Source of the DNA: Gemmatimonadota bacterium
GTDB taxonomy: Bacteria; Gemmatimonadota; Gemmatimonadetes; Longimicrobiales; Gaopeijiaceae
Length of the DNA: 64,000 bases
Assembly: GCA_027623325.1 (NCBI GenBank)
Contig: JAQBXY010000001.1
Location: forward strand, 237,007-301,006
Reading direction: 5' to 3'
A program made the position numbers and the translations under genes. Shown piece by piece: positions 1-9,167 of this stretch. Each line of letters begins with the position of its first letter. Within the stretch, counting starts at the first letter, position 1. The notes under the pieces were generated by a model. The model did not search any database. It was not told the DNA's origin and saw only the letters and a program-made list of their open reading frames with translations.

Positions 1-2
1 TG

Positions 3-359
3 AGCGGAGTGGTGCTCGCCTTCGCCTGGTTCGCTTACAAGCGTGAGCCGGCCGCGGCGAGGATTCCGCTGCTGCTCTCCATTCTTCTGGGCGCCGTGTT
101 CGTGGGCTTCCAGGGCATGGAGTGGATGGCCATGTTAGCCGAGGGCCTCACCATACAGTCGAGTACCTACGGTGGGTTTTTTTATCTCATCATCGGAGCT
201 CATGCGATCCACGCGGTGGGGGCGCTCGCTGCCCTGGCGTGGGCGTTCTACAAGTTGGAGCACACCGAGCTTACAGCGTCGCAGCTCAGCACCGTTTCGA
301 CCTTTTGGTACTTCGTGGTGCTTGTGTGGCCGATACTCTACGTGAAGGTGTACCTGTGA
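3..359 (+). CDS. Cytochrome c oxidase (heme-copper) subunit III, C-terminal part; gene begins before the window
   Basis: Frame is open to the window edge; peptide ...FQGMEWMAMLAEGLT...GGFFYLIIGAHAIHAVGALAALAWAF...FWYFVVLVWPILYVKVYL matches COX3 helices. Confidence 0.85.
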   Translation, partial: SGVVLAFAWFAYKREPAAARIPLLLSILLGAVFVGFQGMEWMAMLAEGLTIQSSTYGGFFYLIIGAHAIHAVGALAALAWAFYKLEHTELTASQLSTVSTFWYFVVLVWPILYVKVYL

Positions 360-610
360 ACCGGGGTTGGATCTGCGTTCTGTCCTTGGCGCTACTCCTG
401 GTTCTGCCGGAGGTCGTCCTCGCCTGTCCGGTTTGCTTCGATTCCAGCGACGAGAATCGCCAAGCTTTCCTCGCGACCACGGCGTTCCTGAGTCTCCTCC
501 CCCTCGGGATGGTAGCCGGGACGGGCCTCTGGATGCGCAAGCGGTCCCGCGACCTCGACAAGCGCGATTCGGCCGAGGCTGCAGGCGAACGGAACGAATC
601 GAATCGGTAA
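356..610 (+). CDS. Small membrane protein downstream of COX3
   Basis: GTG start overlaps the COX3 stop (GTGA); signal/TM segment, CPVCF motif, second TM and charged tail. Confidence 0.6.
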   Translation: MNRGWICVLSLALLLVLPEVVLACPVCFDSSDENRQAFLATTAFLSLLPLGMVAGTGLWMRKRSRDLDKRDSAEAAGERNESNR

Positions 611-893
611 GTAGCTCGGTTCAATAGCGCCTCGACCTTGCGCGAACACCGTGGTGGCAGCACGAACGAGGCTGCGTTTCGCCCTGCCGACTACGAGTGA
701 CGATCTGAGCACGCCTTCCGACCAGGATTCCCCAGGATCCGAAGCTCCACCACCGAGCGGACCGCTGAAGCCCGTGCGCCGGGTGTACAAGCCCACGAGT
801 GGTTGACGCGACGTAGACCAGTTCGAGCAGGTCCTGAAGTTTCGGGCGTTTGGTTGGTCGCTGGTCGGGGCGTTCCTCGGGTTCCTGCTGGGG

Positions 894-1448
894 ATGTTCT
901 TGGGAGTTCAGGGCAAGGCCGGCGCGGGTGTGGTGTTGCTCACGACGTTCATCGGGTGGGCCACGTCGTACTTCGGGCCCCTGACGATTCTCCACTTCGC
1001 CGCCCAAGCGGGCTCCTCGCTGTACAATCCATCGGGGAAGAGCACGCCCCACAAGAGGGAGTACTCGCTCGCCGAGTCCCACGCTGTGCGAGGCGAGTTT
1101 CAAGAGGCTGTCGACGCATTCACGGCGGCGATTGCCGAGGACCCCACGGACCCGATCCCCTACCTCCGAGTGGCGAGGATTCAACGGGATCAGCTTAAGG
1201 ACAACGAGGCTGCAGCCCGTTGGTTCAAGAGCGCACTCGACGAGTCGCAGATGCACTCTGGGCTACGGACGTTGACCCGCAAGGAGCTCGTCGAGCTATA
1301 CGAGGTGCGGATGTCACAACCGCGACGAGCAGCTCCTTTGCTGGCCCGGATCGCAGAGGAACGTGCAGGCACCCCCGAGGGTGATGCTGCGAGTAAGGAG
1401 CTGACGCGCATCAAGGCCATGCTCGCGTCGGAGAGGCACGACGGGTGA
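894..1448 (+). CDS. TM-anchored tetratricopeptide-like protein; real 5' end probably upstream (see finding at 804)
   Basis: TM segments followed by TPR-like helices (EFQEAVDAFTAAIAEDPTDPIPYLRVARIQ). ATG 894 lies inside a TM helix; the same frame continues upstream to a TGA at 804-806. Confidence 0.6.
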   Translation: MFLGVQGKAGAGVVLLTTFIGWATSYFGPLTILHFAAQAGSSLYNPSGKSTPHKREYSLAESHAVRGEFQEAVDAFTAAIAEDPTDPIPYLRVARIQRDQLKDNEAAARWFKSALDESQMHSGLRTLTRKELVELYEVRMSQPRRAAPLLARIAEERAGTPEGDAASKELTRIKAMLASERHDG

Positions 1449-2773
1449 CGTTCGCATCGAGAGCTTCGATCGGGCCCGGAGACTTCGTGCGCTTCTATCT
1501 ACCTCTCGTCGCGACGAGCTACCTCCTCACCGCCACCAACCCCCTCTTGGCCGCGGCGTTGGCACGGACCTCGGATCCCGCCACAGCTCTTGCAGGCTAC
1601 GGCGTAGCCTTCGCGCTGATGGGCGTCCTCTACGCTCCGCTCCTGGTTATTCAGCAGGTGGCAGCTGCACGTCTCCTCAGCGTCGGCGACCTGACTCCGG
1701 TCCGGCGCCTAGCGGTCGTGTTCGGACTGTTGCTCACCGGAGTAGCCGCCCTGGTAGCGTTCACCCCGATCGGTACGTTCGTGTTCGAACGAATCGTGGG
1801 CGTTCACGACGCCATTCTCGACGAGGCGATGTCTGCGATGACGGCGCTGTGGCCGGTGCCGGCGCTCACGGGCGTTCGGGCGTTGCATCAGGGCCGCCTC
1901 GTCGCCGGGCACCGCACGAATCTCATCGCCGTTGCGACGGGTGCGCGGGCGGCGGTACTGGCTATCGTGGCGTTTTCGCTCACGACGACACCGGTGGGCG
2001 CTTGGCTCGGTGGCGTGGCGTTCACCGCAGGCCTCGCGGTCGAGGCGTTACTCGTAACCCTCGCACCTGCTCCGACGCCGACGGTCCCGGAACGGAGTGA
2101 ACTCGAGTCAGAAGGTGAAGACCGTCTCCTTTCCTTCTCGACGCCTCTGATGTTGAACGTCGTACTTTGGTGGAGCACTCCGCTGATCATCACCTCTGTA
2201 CTGGCGCGTACGCCCGAACCGGACTGTTCGATCGCTGCGTTTACCGTCGTCGAGGCGGTTGCCTGGTTTCTGACGGCCCCGGTCGGGCAGCTTCAGCATG
2301 CTTCCCTGGCGCTCGTCGACTGCAGACCTGCGCACCAGCGTATCAGACTCTATGCCGGCGGACTCGCCGTCACCGTGACACTCTTCCTGGGAGTCCTCGC
2401 GATCCCGTCGATCCGGGAGGCGATCCTATGGACGGGCTTCCGTCTTGACCCCTCGCTCCTGGAGCCTGCCGGGCTCGCTTTCCCTGTCGCTGCGCTCTAT
2501 CCGGCGTTGTATGGCCACCGCCAATACTACCAGGGACTGTTCGTGCGCGTCGGTTGCACCGGTCTCGTAGGACGTAGCGCGGTGCTGCGAATCGTCGTGA
2601 TCCTCGCGGCGGCACCACTGCTGCTGGGTCCGATGGGTGCGAATGGCGCCCGACTCGGGGTTACCCTTGCAGTCGTGGGACTCCTGGCCGAAGCGGCGTT
2701 CCTCGAAGTGACCGCGCGGATGCGTGTGTTACCGCTACTGACGCTGGCCGCGCAGGATACTCAGTCCCCCTAG
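1445..2773 (+). CDS. Polytopic membrane protein, MATE/MOP-flippase-like
   Basis: About 12 predicted hydrophobic helices over 442 aa; GTG start overlaps previous stop. Confidence 0.5.
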   Translation: MTFASRASIGPGDFVRFYLPLVATSYLLTATNPLLAAALARTSDPATALAGYGVAFALMGVLYAPLLVIQQVAAARLLSVGDLTPVRRLAVVFGLLLTGVAALVAFTPIGTFVFERIVGVHDAILDEAMSAMTALWPVPALTGVRALHQGRLVAGHRTNLIAVATGARAAVLAIVAFSLTTTPVGAWLGGVAFTAGLAVEALLVTLAPAPTPTVPERSELESEGEDRLLSFSTPLMLNVVLWWSTPLIITSVLARTPEPDCSIAAFTVVEAVAWFLTAPVGQLQHASLALVDCRPAHQRIRLYAGGLAVTVTLFLGVLAIPSIREAILWTGFRLDPSLLEPAGLAFPVAALYPALYGHRQYYQGLFVRVGCTGLVGRSAVLRIVVILAAAPLLLGPMGANGARLGVTLAVVGLLAEAAFLEVTARMRVLPLLTLAAQDTQSP

Positions 2774-3435
2774 GACTGATTGGAGCTGTTCTCGATCCGC
2801 CAATCGTCTATGCGTACGTCGAGTCGATGGTTCACTCGAATGCCGGCGATACCATAGGGCCGAACGCGCGCAGCGGGGAAAGCGAACACGACCTCTCCGT
2901 TGACCAGGAACCGGGCGTCGCCGTCGAACACATCCACAGCAAGTGTGTTTTCCGGCTCATCATCGTCGGCCGTAACCGAGCGGACCGCGGCGTGAGGGGT
3001 CCAGTCCGCGAGCGTTTCCGTGGTCTCGCCGATTCGGCGCTTTACCAAAAAGTCCCCGGTCGGCCGAATGAGCAGATAGGTGTATTCGAGGTCCGGTCCC
3101 TCCAGGTCTAGCCCGCCCACGAACATTCCGTACGCTTCCCGATAACCCACGGGAGCGCCGTATTGGACGAAAGTGGCCTCGATGTGGAAGGGGCCACTCG
3201 TGACCGTATCATCGGAGCGGTACGCGATTCCAGCGGGCCCGGTCTGGACCCGGATGCCGTCATCGTCTTCTACGAGCTGGAACTGCTCCATCGCGCTCGA
3301 CTCGCTGTCGAGGCGCACAGCGAAGCTGGGTCTCGCCGACACGCCTGTCTCGCCCGATTGCTCGGGCACCGACGCCGGCGCGCAGGCGAGCGAGCCCAGT
3401 AGTCCGACTGCCGCCCCCATCATCATCCTCTTCAT
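2770..3435 (-). CDS. Putative secreted lipoprotein (laminin-G/concanavalin-like beta-sandwich)
   Basis: [22 protein letters not shown] lipobox-like signal; beta-rich body. Confidence 0.5.
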   Translation of the reverse strand: MKRMMMGAAVGLLGSLACAPASVPEQSGETGVSARPSFAVRLDSESSAMEQFQLVEDDDGIRVQTGPAGIAYRSDDTVTSGPFHIEATFVQYGAPVGYREAYGMFVGGLDLEGPDLEYTYLLIRPTGDFLVKRRIGETTETLADWTPHAAVRSVTADDDEPENTLAVDVFDGDARFLVNGEVVFAFPAARVRPYGIAGIRVNHRLDVRIDDWRIENSSNQS

Positions 3436-4724
3436 CCCGCTCTCCGGCGCTTGTTGCGCATAAAGTCCATCATGATGTATTGGCCGAGCGTCTGCGTACT
3501 CGTGAAATACGCCTTTCCTCGTGCAATCTCGGAGACCTTCTGAACGAACTGGACGAGGTACGGATCGTTCGCAAGCATGAACGTATTGATCAAGATGCCT
3601 CCCTTCCGGCAGGCCGAGACCTCCTGGAAGGTCCGCTTCAGGATCATCGGATCGAGGCCGCCGGAGTTCGTGTACACCCGGCCGTCAGGCAGGGTCATCG
3701 CGCTCGGCTTGCCGTCGGTGATCATGATGATCTGCCGCATGTCCTTGTTCTGCGACGTGAGGATCCGTCGCGCGATTTCGATACCTTCGGCCGTGTTGGT
3801 GTGGAACGGCCCCACCTGCGCCTTGCCGAGTTGCGAGAGCGGGATTTCCGCCGCGCGATCGCCGAACGTCACGACCCGCAGCGAATCTCCGGGAAACTGC
3901 GTCCGGATCATGTGCGACATTGCGAGGGCGACACGCTTCGCGGGCGCGAACCGATCTTCACCGTACAAGACCATCGAATGACTGATGTCGAGTAGGAGCA
4001 CTGTCGCGCACGACGAGCGGTACTCCGACTGGTGCACCATGAGGTCACCGTAGTCGAGATTGAGCGGAACGGAGAGGCCTTCGCGCTCGATGGCGTTCTT
4101 GAGCGTGGCGGCGATATCCAGGTTCAACGTGTCGCCGAACTCGTAGGGCTTCGACGCGGCCTCCACCTCGACACCGGTCGACAAGTGGGGTGTGTCGTGA
4201 GATCCCGCGCTCGACTTTCCAAGAGCCGACAACAGGCCCTTCAGAGCTCGGTGTCCGAGGAAGTCCATCCCCTTCTGGGTGAGGTTGAACTGTACCTGTT
4301 GAGCCGCGGCCTTGGCTTCGTCGATCTCACCCTGCCCGGTCACGTCGTAGGTGCCGCCTGGCATCTGCGCGTTGCCCGTCTCGAGGTCGATGAATCCTTC
4401 CTCGACCATCCGTTGAATCAACTCGTCCAGCAGCTCCGCGATCCTCTGGCGGATCTGTTCGTCCCCCTGACCTTCTCCGCGTAGCTCATCGATCATCTCT
4501 GAGGTCAGCTGACCGCTTTCCACGAGAGCTTTCAGAAGGGCGTTCTTCAAAGAATCGGCGGAGTTCACATCGTCGTCCCCCGACCATCCCCAGTACGGGT
4601 GGTAGTGAGGACCTCCCGCGAAGCCGCCGTCCATGAGAAAGTCGGACAGGTGCTCCAGGAGGGACTCGAGATTCAGCGCGTCGAGCCAGCGGCCTTTGTA
4701 CTTCGAATACGTCGTGAAGCGCAT
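3432..4724 (-). CDS. VWA (von Willebrand factor A) domain protein
   Basis: MIDAS motif [13 protein letters not shown] plus ...[11 protein letters not shown]...; stop overlaps next gene start. Confidence 0.85.
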   Translation of the reverse strand: MRFTTYSKYKGRWLDALNLESLLEHLSDFLMDGGFAGGPHYHPYWGWSGDDDVNSADSLKNALLKALVESGQLTSEMIDELRGEGQGDEQIRQRIAELLDELIQRMVEEGFIDLETGNAQMPGGTYDVTGQGEIDEAKAAAQQVQFNLTQKGMDFLGHRALKGLLSALGKSSAGSHDTPHLSTGVEVEAASKPYEFGDTLNLDIAATLKNAIEREGLSVPLNLDYGDLMVHQSEYRSSCATVLLLDISHSMVLYGEDRFAPAKRVALAMSHMIRTQFPGDSLRVVTFGDRAAEIPLSQLGKAQVGPFHTNTAEGIEIARRILTSQNKDMRQIIMITDGKPSAMTLPDGRVYTNSGGLDPMILKRTFQEVSACRKGGILINTFMLANDPYLVQFVQKVSEIARGKAYFTSTQTLGQYIMMDFMRNKRRRAG

Positions 4725-4758
4725 GACACCATGCTATGGGGCGAGGTACCTTCTCGCC

Positions 4759-5868
4759 ATGAAGTACCAGAAGATCGATCTCACGGCCACGACTCGACTC
4801 CGACGTGCGCTGTTGGAGTACTACGACCGTGCTGCCCGTGACCTGCCGTGGCGTCTCGCCACCGACCCGTATCGGGTGCTGGTGTCGGAGGTCATGCTAC
4901 AACAGACCCGGGTCGAGACCGTGAAGAGTTACTACGTACCCTGGCTCGAGCAGTTCCCCGGGATCGCTGAACTAGCCGCTGCGAATGACGACGAGGTGAT
5001 GAAAGCGTGGGAGGGCCTTGGATACTATCGGCGGGCCCGGAACCTGCATCAGAGCGCGCGGGTCGTGCGAGAGAGTCACAACGGGGAGATTCCCTCCGAC
5101 TACGCCGGTCTTCGCTCACTACCGGGTGTCGGCGAGTACACGGCCGGGGCCGTGGCGAGCATCGCGTTCGGCGAACGCGTGCCCGCTGTGGACGGCAACG
5201 TTCGAAGAGTGCTCGCGCGCCTGTTCGATGTGTCCGAGCCCGGAACTGCGTGGTTGAGGGATACCGCCGCGGCACTCGTTGACGAGAGTCGACCCGGCGA
5301 TTGGAACCAGGCGTTGATGGAACTCGGAGCGACCCTCTGCACCCCGCGGTCGCCTACGTGCGAAGCATGCCCGGTCGCACGGTGGTGCGCAGCACGTGCG
5401 CTGGGGACGCAGGCCGAACGACCGATGGCGAAGACTTCGCCCCATGTGAAGGAATCGGCGTACGTTCTTGCGGTATTTCATCGCGATGGCCGTGTCCTAC
5501 TCGCCAAGCGTCCACCCGATGGGCTGTTGGCTGGCTTGTGGGCGTTTCCCGAAAGGCCTGTTCTCGATGGCATCGATGCCGCGGAGGTCACAGCCGAGAT
5601 GGCCGCCGAGTGGGGACTGGAGCCAGTGGGCCCGCAACTCCGTCTGCCGGACTGCCCCCATAGGTTTTCACACCTGAACGCCGTCTACATGCCCTGGTCG
5701 ATCGAGGTCGTGGGAGCGCCGGATGGGGCTGAGAGCAACTCCCACGGGGCCCGATGGGTCAGGCCCGACGTCCGTGCTGGAGTGGCGCTCCCCGTGGCGC
5801 AGCGAAAGGTTCTCGACTCGTGGTCGGACCAACAGTTCACGGACCAACAGCTCAGGAGAGAGCCTTGA
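4759..5868 (+). CDS. mutY: A/G-specific adenine glycosylase with C-terminal NUDIX-like domain
   Basis: VSEVMLQQTRVETV, LPGVGEYTAGAVASIAFGERVPAVDGNVRRVLAR, and Fe-S motif CTPRSPTCEACPVARWC. Confidence 0.92.
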   Translation: MKYQKIDLTATTRLRRALLEYYDRAARDLPWRLATDPYRVLVSEVMLQQTRVETVKSYYVPWLEQFPGIAELAAANDDEVMKAWEGLGYYRRARNLHQSARVVRESHNGEIPSDYAGLRSLPGVGEYTAGAVASIAFGERVPAVDGNVRRVLARLFDVSEPGTAWLRDTAAALVDESRPGDWNQALMELGATLCTPRSPTCEACPVARWCAARALGTQAERPMAKTSPHVKESAYVLAVFHRDGRVLLAKRPPDGLLAGLWAFPERPVLDGIDAAEVTAEMAAEWGLEPVGPQLRLPDCPHRFSHLNAVYMPWSIEVVGAPDGAESNSHGARWVRPDVRAGVALPVAQRKVLDSWSDQQFTDQQLRREP

Positions 5869-6563
5869 GGATCGCCGACATGACGTGGATGCAGGTCGAG
5901 GCGTATCTCGACTCGGACGACCGATGTGTCATTCCGCTCGGGAGCACCGAGCAGCATGCCTACCTCAGTCTGGCGACGGATTCGATTCTATCGGAACGGG
6001 TAGCGAACGAGGCGGCTGACCCCCTAGGCGTCCCTGTCTACCCGACCCTCGCGTATGGTATCACTCCCTATTTCATGGCGTATCCAGGCACGGTCACACT
6101 GTCGGTTACCACGTATGAGAAGGTGCTGACCGAGTTGCTCGCCAGCGTGCGGCGGCACGGCTTTCGGCGAATCGTGGTGGTCAACGGACACGGCGGGAAC
6201 AGTCCGGCTCGGCCGGCTGCCGAGGCGTGGGCGGCCAACAGAGAGGGGGTAGCCCTCCGCTGGCACGACTGGTGGAAGGCCCCCGGGGTGAGGGCGGCGG
6301 TCGACTTGGTCGATCCTGACGCCTCGCACGCGTCCTGGATGGAGACGTTTCCGTGGACACGAGTAGCTGGAGTCTCACCGCCCGCGGGACACAAGGCACC
6401 GGTGGACCTTTCCGAGCGGGACGGGATTTCTCTCTCGGGACTACGGACGGTCATCGGCGACGGTTCGTTCGGGGGAGACTACGAACGCTCCGAGGAGGAA
6501 ATGTCGGCTTTGTGGGAGATCGCCGTACGTGAGACCCGAGCCTGCCTCGTGGAGGGATGGTGA
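5865..6563 (+). CDS. Creatininase-family amidohydrolase
   Basis: PLGSTEQHAYLSLATDSI and VVVNGHGGN motifs; TTG start at 5865 preceded by AGGAGAG and overlapping the mutY stop. Confidence 0.8.
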   Translation: MRIADMTWMQVEAYLDSDDRCVIPLGSTEQHAYLSLATDSILSERVANEAADPLGVPVYPTLAYGITPYFMAYPGTVTLSVTTYEKVLTELLASVRRHGFRRIVVVNGHGGNSPARPAAEAWAANREGVALRWHDWWKAPGVRAAVDLVDPDASHASWMETFPWTRVAGVSPPAGHKAPVDLSERDGISLSGLRTVIGDGSFGGDYERSEEEMSALWEIAVRETRACLVEGW

Positions 6564-7318
6564 AATTTGATTTTGCGGGGCAGACGGTTCTCGTAACCGG
6601 CGCGGCTCACGGCTTCGGGCGGGCTATAGCCGGGGCTTTCGCGACCCGAGGGGCGACCGTGTTCGTCTGCGATGTGGTGGACGTAGAGCTTGCCGAGACC
6701 GTTCAGATCGTGGGAGATGCGTGCCACGGTATGGTGGTCGATGTGACCGACCGGCAGGCGGTGGAGGCTTGGGTCCGCTACGCGGTAGCCACCACGGGTC
6801 GGATCGACGTGCTCGTGAACAACGCCGGGGGTGTGCTCGGCCAGGTCGGACGCCCGCTCGAGGAAGTCTCGGCTCCGGAGTGGGAGGCGATCGTAGCGGT
6901 CAATCAAACGGGTCCGTTCTGGACCGCCCAGGCGGTTGCTCCGGTCATGAAGGCCGCCGTGTCGGGTCGGATCATCAACATCTCGAGTGGCGCTGGCTTG
7001 GGCATCAGCAAGACCGGCATCCAGGCCTACGCGACCGCCAACGCAGGCCAGATCGGCCTGACCCGACAACTCGCCCACGAACTGGGCCCCTTCGGCATCA
7101 CGGTGAACAACATCGCCCCCGGCTTCGTGCTGTCGAATGAGGCCACGCGGCGTCAGTGGGAGGCGTACGGCTTCGATGGCCAGGAGGAGCTGATCCAAGG
7201 CATCGCGCTCCGACGACTGGGTACGCCAGCGGATATCGCTCACGCCGTCTTGTTCCTCGCGTCCGACTATGCGCGTTGGATCTCCGGCGTCGTGCTATCG
7301 GTGGACGGGGGGAAGTAG
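6557..7318 (+). CDS. SDR-family NAD(P)-dependent oxidoreductase
   Basis: VTGAAHGFGRAIA, LVNNAGG, S-x-YA-x-A-x, VNNIAPGFV, SGVVLSVDGGK. Confidence 0.85.
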   Translation: MVKFDFAGQTVLVTGAAHGFGRAIAGAFATRGATVFVCDVVDVELAETVQIVGDACHGMVVDVTDRQAVEAWVRYAVATTGRIDVLVNNAGGVLGQVGRPLEEVSAPEWEAIVAVNQTGPFWTAQAVAPVMKAAVSGRIINISSGAGLGISKTGIQAYATANAGQIGLTRQLAHELGPFGITVNNIAPGFVLSNEATRRQWEAYGFDGQEELIQGIALRRLGTPADIAHAVLFLASDYARWISGVVLSVDGGK

Positions 7319-7320
7319 GT

Positions 7321-7803
7321 TCACTCCGGTCCAGTCAGGTCGGGCCACACCGCCTTCTTGGCGGCACGGAACACGAGCGAGGTCTCGACCCGCGCTACCT
7401 CGGGCAAACTGGTGATGGCGTCGAGCGTGAAATCTCTGAGGTGCTCCATGTCCTGCGCGACGGCGTGTGCCAAGTAGTCGTTCCGCCCGGCGAGGTGGTA
7501 GAGCGCCACGACCTGAGGCAGCTCGATGGCGCTCTGCTCGAATCGGGCCACCGCGGCTCGCGTATGCCGCTTGAGCTGGACCGCCACGAAGGCCTGAACG
7601 GCGATCCCGAATGCTGCAGGATCGACGTCGGCGTGTGTCCCCAGGATGGCTCGCTGTTCGCCGAGGCGCCGCACGCGCTCGAGGCAGGCGGATTGAGATA
7701 GCCCGACCTCCCCCGCGAGGTCTTTGTTCGTTATCCGCGCGTCATTCGACAGGAGCCGGAGAATGGCGCGGTCGATTCGGTCCAAGTTCGTAAAAGGGCT
7801 CAT
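7321..7803 (-). CDS. Lrp/AsnC-family transcriptional regulator
   Basis: LDRIDRAILRLLSNDARITNKDLAGEVGLSQSACLERVRRL HTH plus RAM domain. Confidence 0.9.
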   Translation of the reverse strand: MSPFTNLDRIDRAILRLLSNDARITNKDLAGEVGLSQSACLERVRRLGEQRAILGTHADVDPAAFGIAVQAFVAVQLKRHTRAAVARFEQSAIELPQVVALYHLAGRNDYLAHAVAQDMEHLRDFTLDAITSLPEVARVETSLVFRAAKKAVWPDLTGPE

Positions 7804-7903
7804 ATGCAGAAGATAATGCGGTGAGTTGGATGCAGCACAGCATGAAGGTCACATTTATAGGTGAAGCTGTGTATGATCACCCACCATCTCGATACTGGAG
7901 GAC

Positions 7904-9142
7904 ATGATGCGGCTAGAGACTGTGGCCGTCCGGTCAGGTCGAAATCCCGCCGTCGCCTACGGTGTGGACGCAGGGATTCCTCATGTGCCGAGTATCGATC
8001 TTTCGACGACGTATGGGTTCCGGAACTCCGCCGCGATCGCCGACTCGATGGACGCTCTCCTCGAGGGGGAGGCCGACGCTCCCAATTCGGTCTATGCGCG
8101 GCTTCACAATCCGACCGTTGCCGGCTTCGAATCGGCACTAGCAGCACTGGAGCACGCCGACGCCTCCGTCGCCTTCGCGTCGGGAATGGCAGCGATTACG
8201 GCACTGCTCATGGTTGCCACATCGCCGAACGACGACGAACGGTATCCTCACGTCGTCGGAGTGCGCCCCATGTACGGGGGCACCGACCATCTGCTTTCCT
8301 CAGGGCTGCTCGGCACGACGGTCTCGTGGACCACACCCGACCGCGTCGGCGAGTCGATCCGGGCGGACACGGGCCTCGTATTCCTGGAGGCACCAGCGAA
8401 CCCGACCCTCACCATGATCGACATCCGTGGTGTCGTCGCTCAGGCGAATGAGGCCGGATCGCGTCTCGGTCGTGCGGTTCCGGTGGCCGTCGACTCGACC
8501 TTCGCGACTCCGGTTCTTCAGACTCCGCTCGCCTGCGGAGCAGCATTCGCGGTGCACAGCGCGACGAAGTTTCTTGGCGGGCACGGCGACGCTATGGGTG
8601 GGGTCGTGGCCACCTCCGACTCCTGGGCCAGGCGTCTACGTCAGGTACGAATGATCACGGGCGGGGTTCTCCATCCGTTGGCGGGTTACCTGCTGCATCG
8701 GGGACTTCAGACGCTGCCGCTGCGTGTTCGAGCCCAACAAACGTCCGCAGAGACGATCGCCGAGCGCCTCAAGGGTCATTCGGGCGTGCTGTCCGTGCAT
8801 TATCCTGGGCTGTCGGGCGACGCTCGAGAGCGACGACTGCTTGTGACTCAGCAGCGGGGCCCCGGCTCTGTGCTGGCGTTCCGAGTGGGGGGCGGCGCTT
8901 CGCGAGCGGCTCGAGTCATCGAGTCCCTCCAGTTGATCACCCGAGCGGTGTCCCTGGGGTCGGTCGATACTCTGATTCAGGCCCCCGCGCTTCTCACGCA
9001 TCGGGTCGTGGACCACCGTGACCGCGCCGAAGCCGGTGTCCCGGACGACCTGCTACGGTTGTCGGTTGGCCTCGAAGCGGTCGATGACCTGTGGGCTGAT
9101 CTCGACCGTGCGTTAGGGCTAGCGGATCAGAGCGCGGCCTGA
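7904..9142 (+). CDS. Cys/Met-metabolism PLP enzyme (cystathionine gamma-synthase / methionine gamma-lyase type)
   Basis: SATKFLGGHGDAMGG lysine motif; YARLHNPTVAGFESALAALEHADASVAFASGMAAI. Confidence 0.88.
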   Translation: MMRLETVAVRSGRNPAVAYGVDAGIPHVPSIDLSTTYGFRNSAAIADSMDALLEGEADAPNSVYARLHNPTVAGFESALAALEHADASVAFASGMAAITALLMVATSPNDDERYPHVVGVRPMYGGTDHLLSSGLLGTTVSWTTPDRVGESIRADTGLVFLEAPANPTLTMIDIRGVVAQANEAGSRLGRAVPVAVDSTFATPVLQTPLACGAAFAVHSATKFLGGHGDAMGGVVATSDSWARRLRQVRMITGGVLHPLAGYLLHRGLQTLPLRVRAQQTSAETIAERLKGHSGVLSVHYPGLSGDARERRLLVTQQRGPGSVLAFRVGGGASRAARVIESLQLITRAVSLGSVDTLIQAPALLTHRVVDHRDRAEAGVPDDLLRLSVGLEAVDDLWADLDRALGLADQSAA

Positions 9143-9167
9143 CTTAACCGAAACGCCGAATGGGCTC

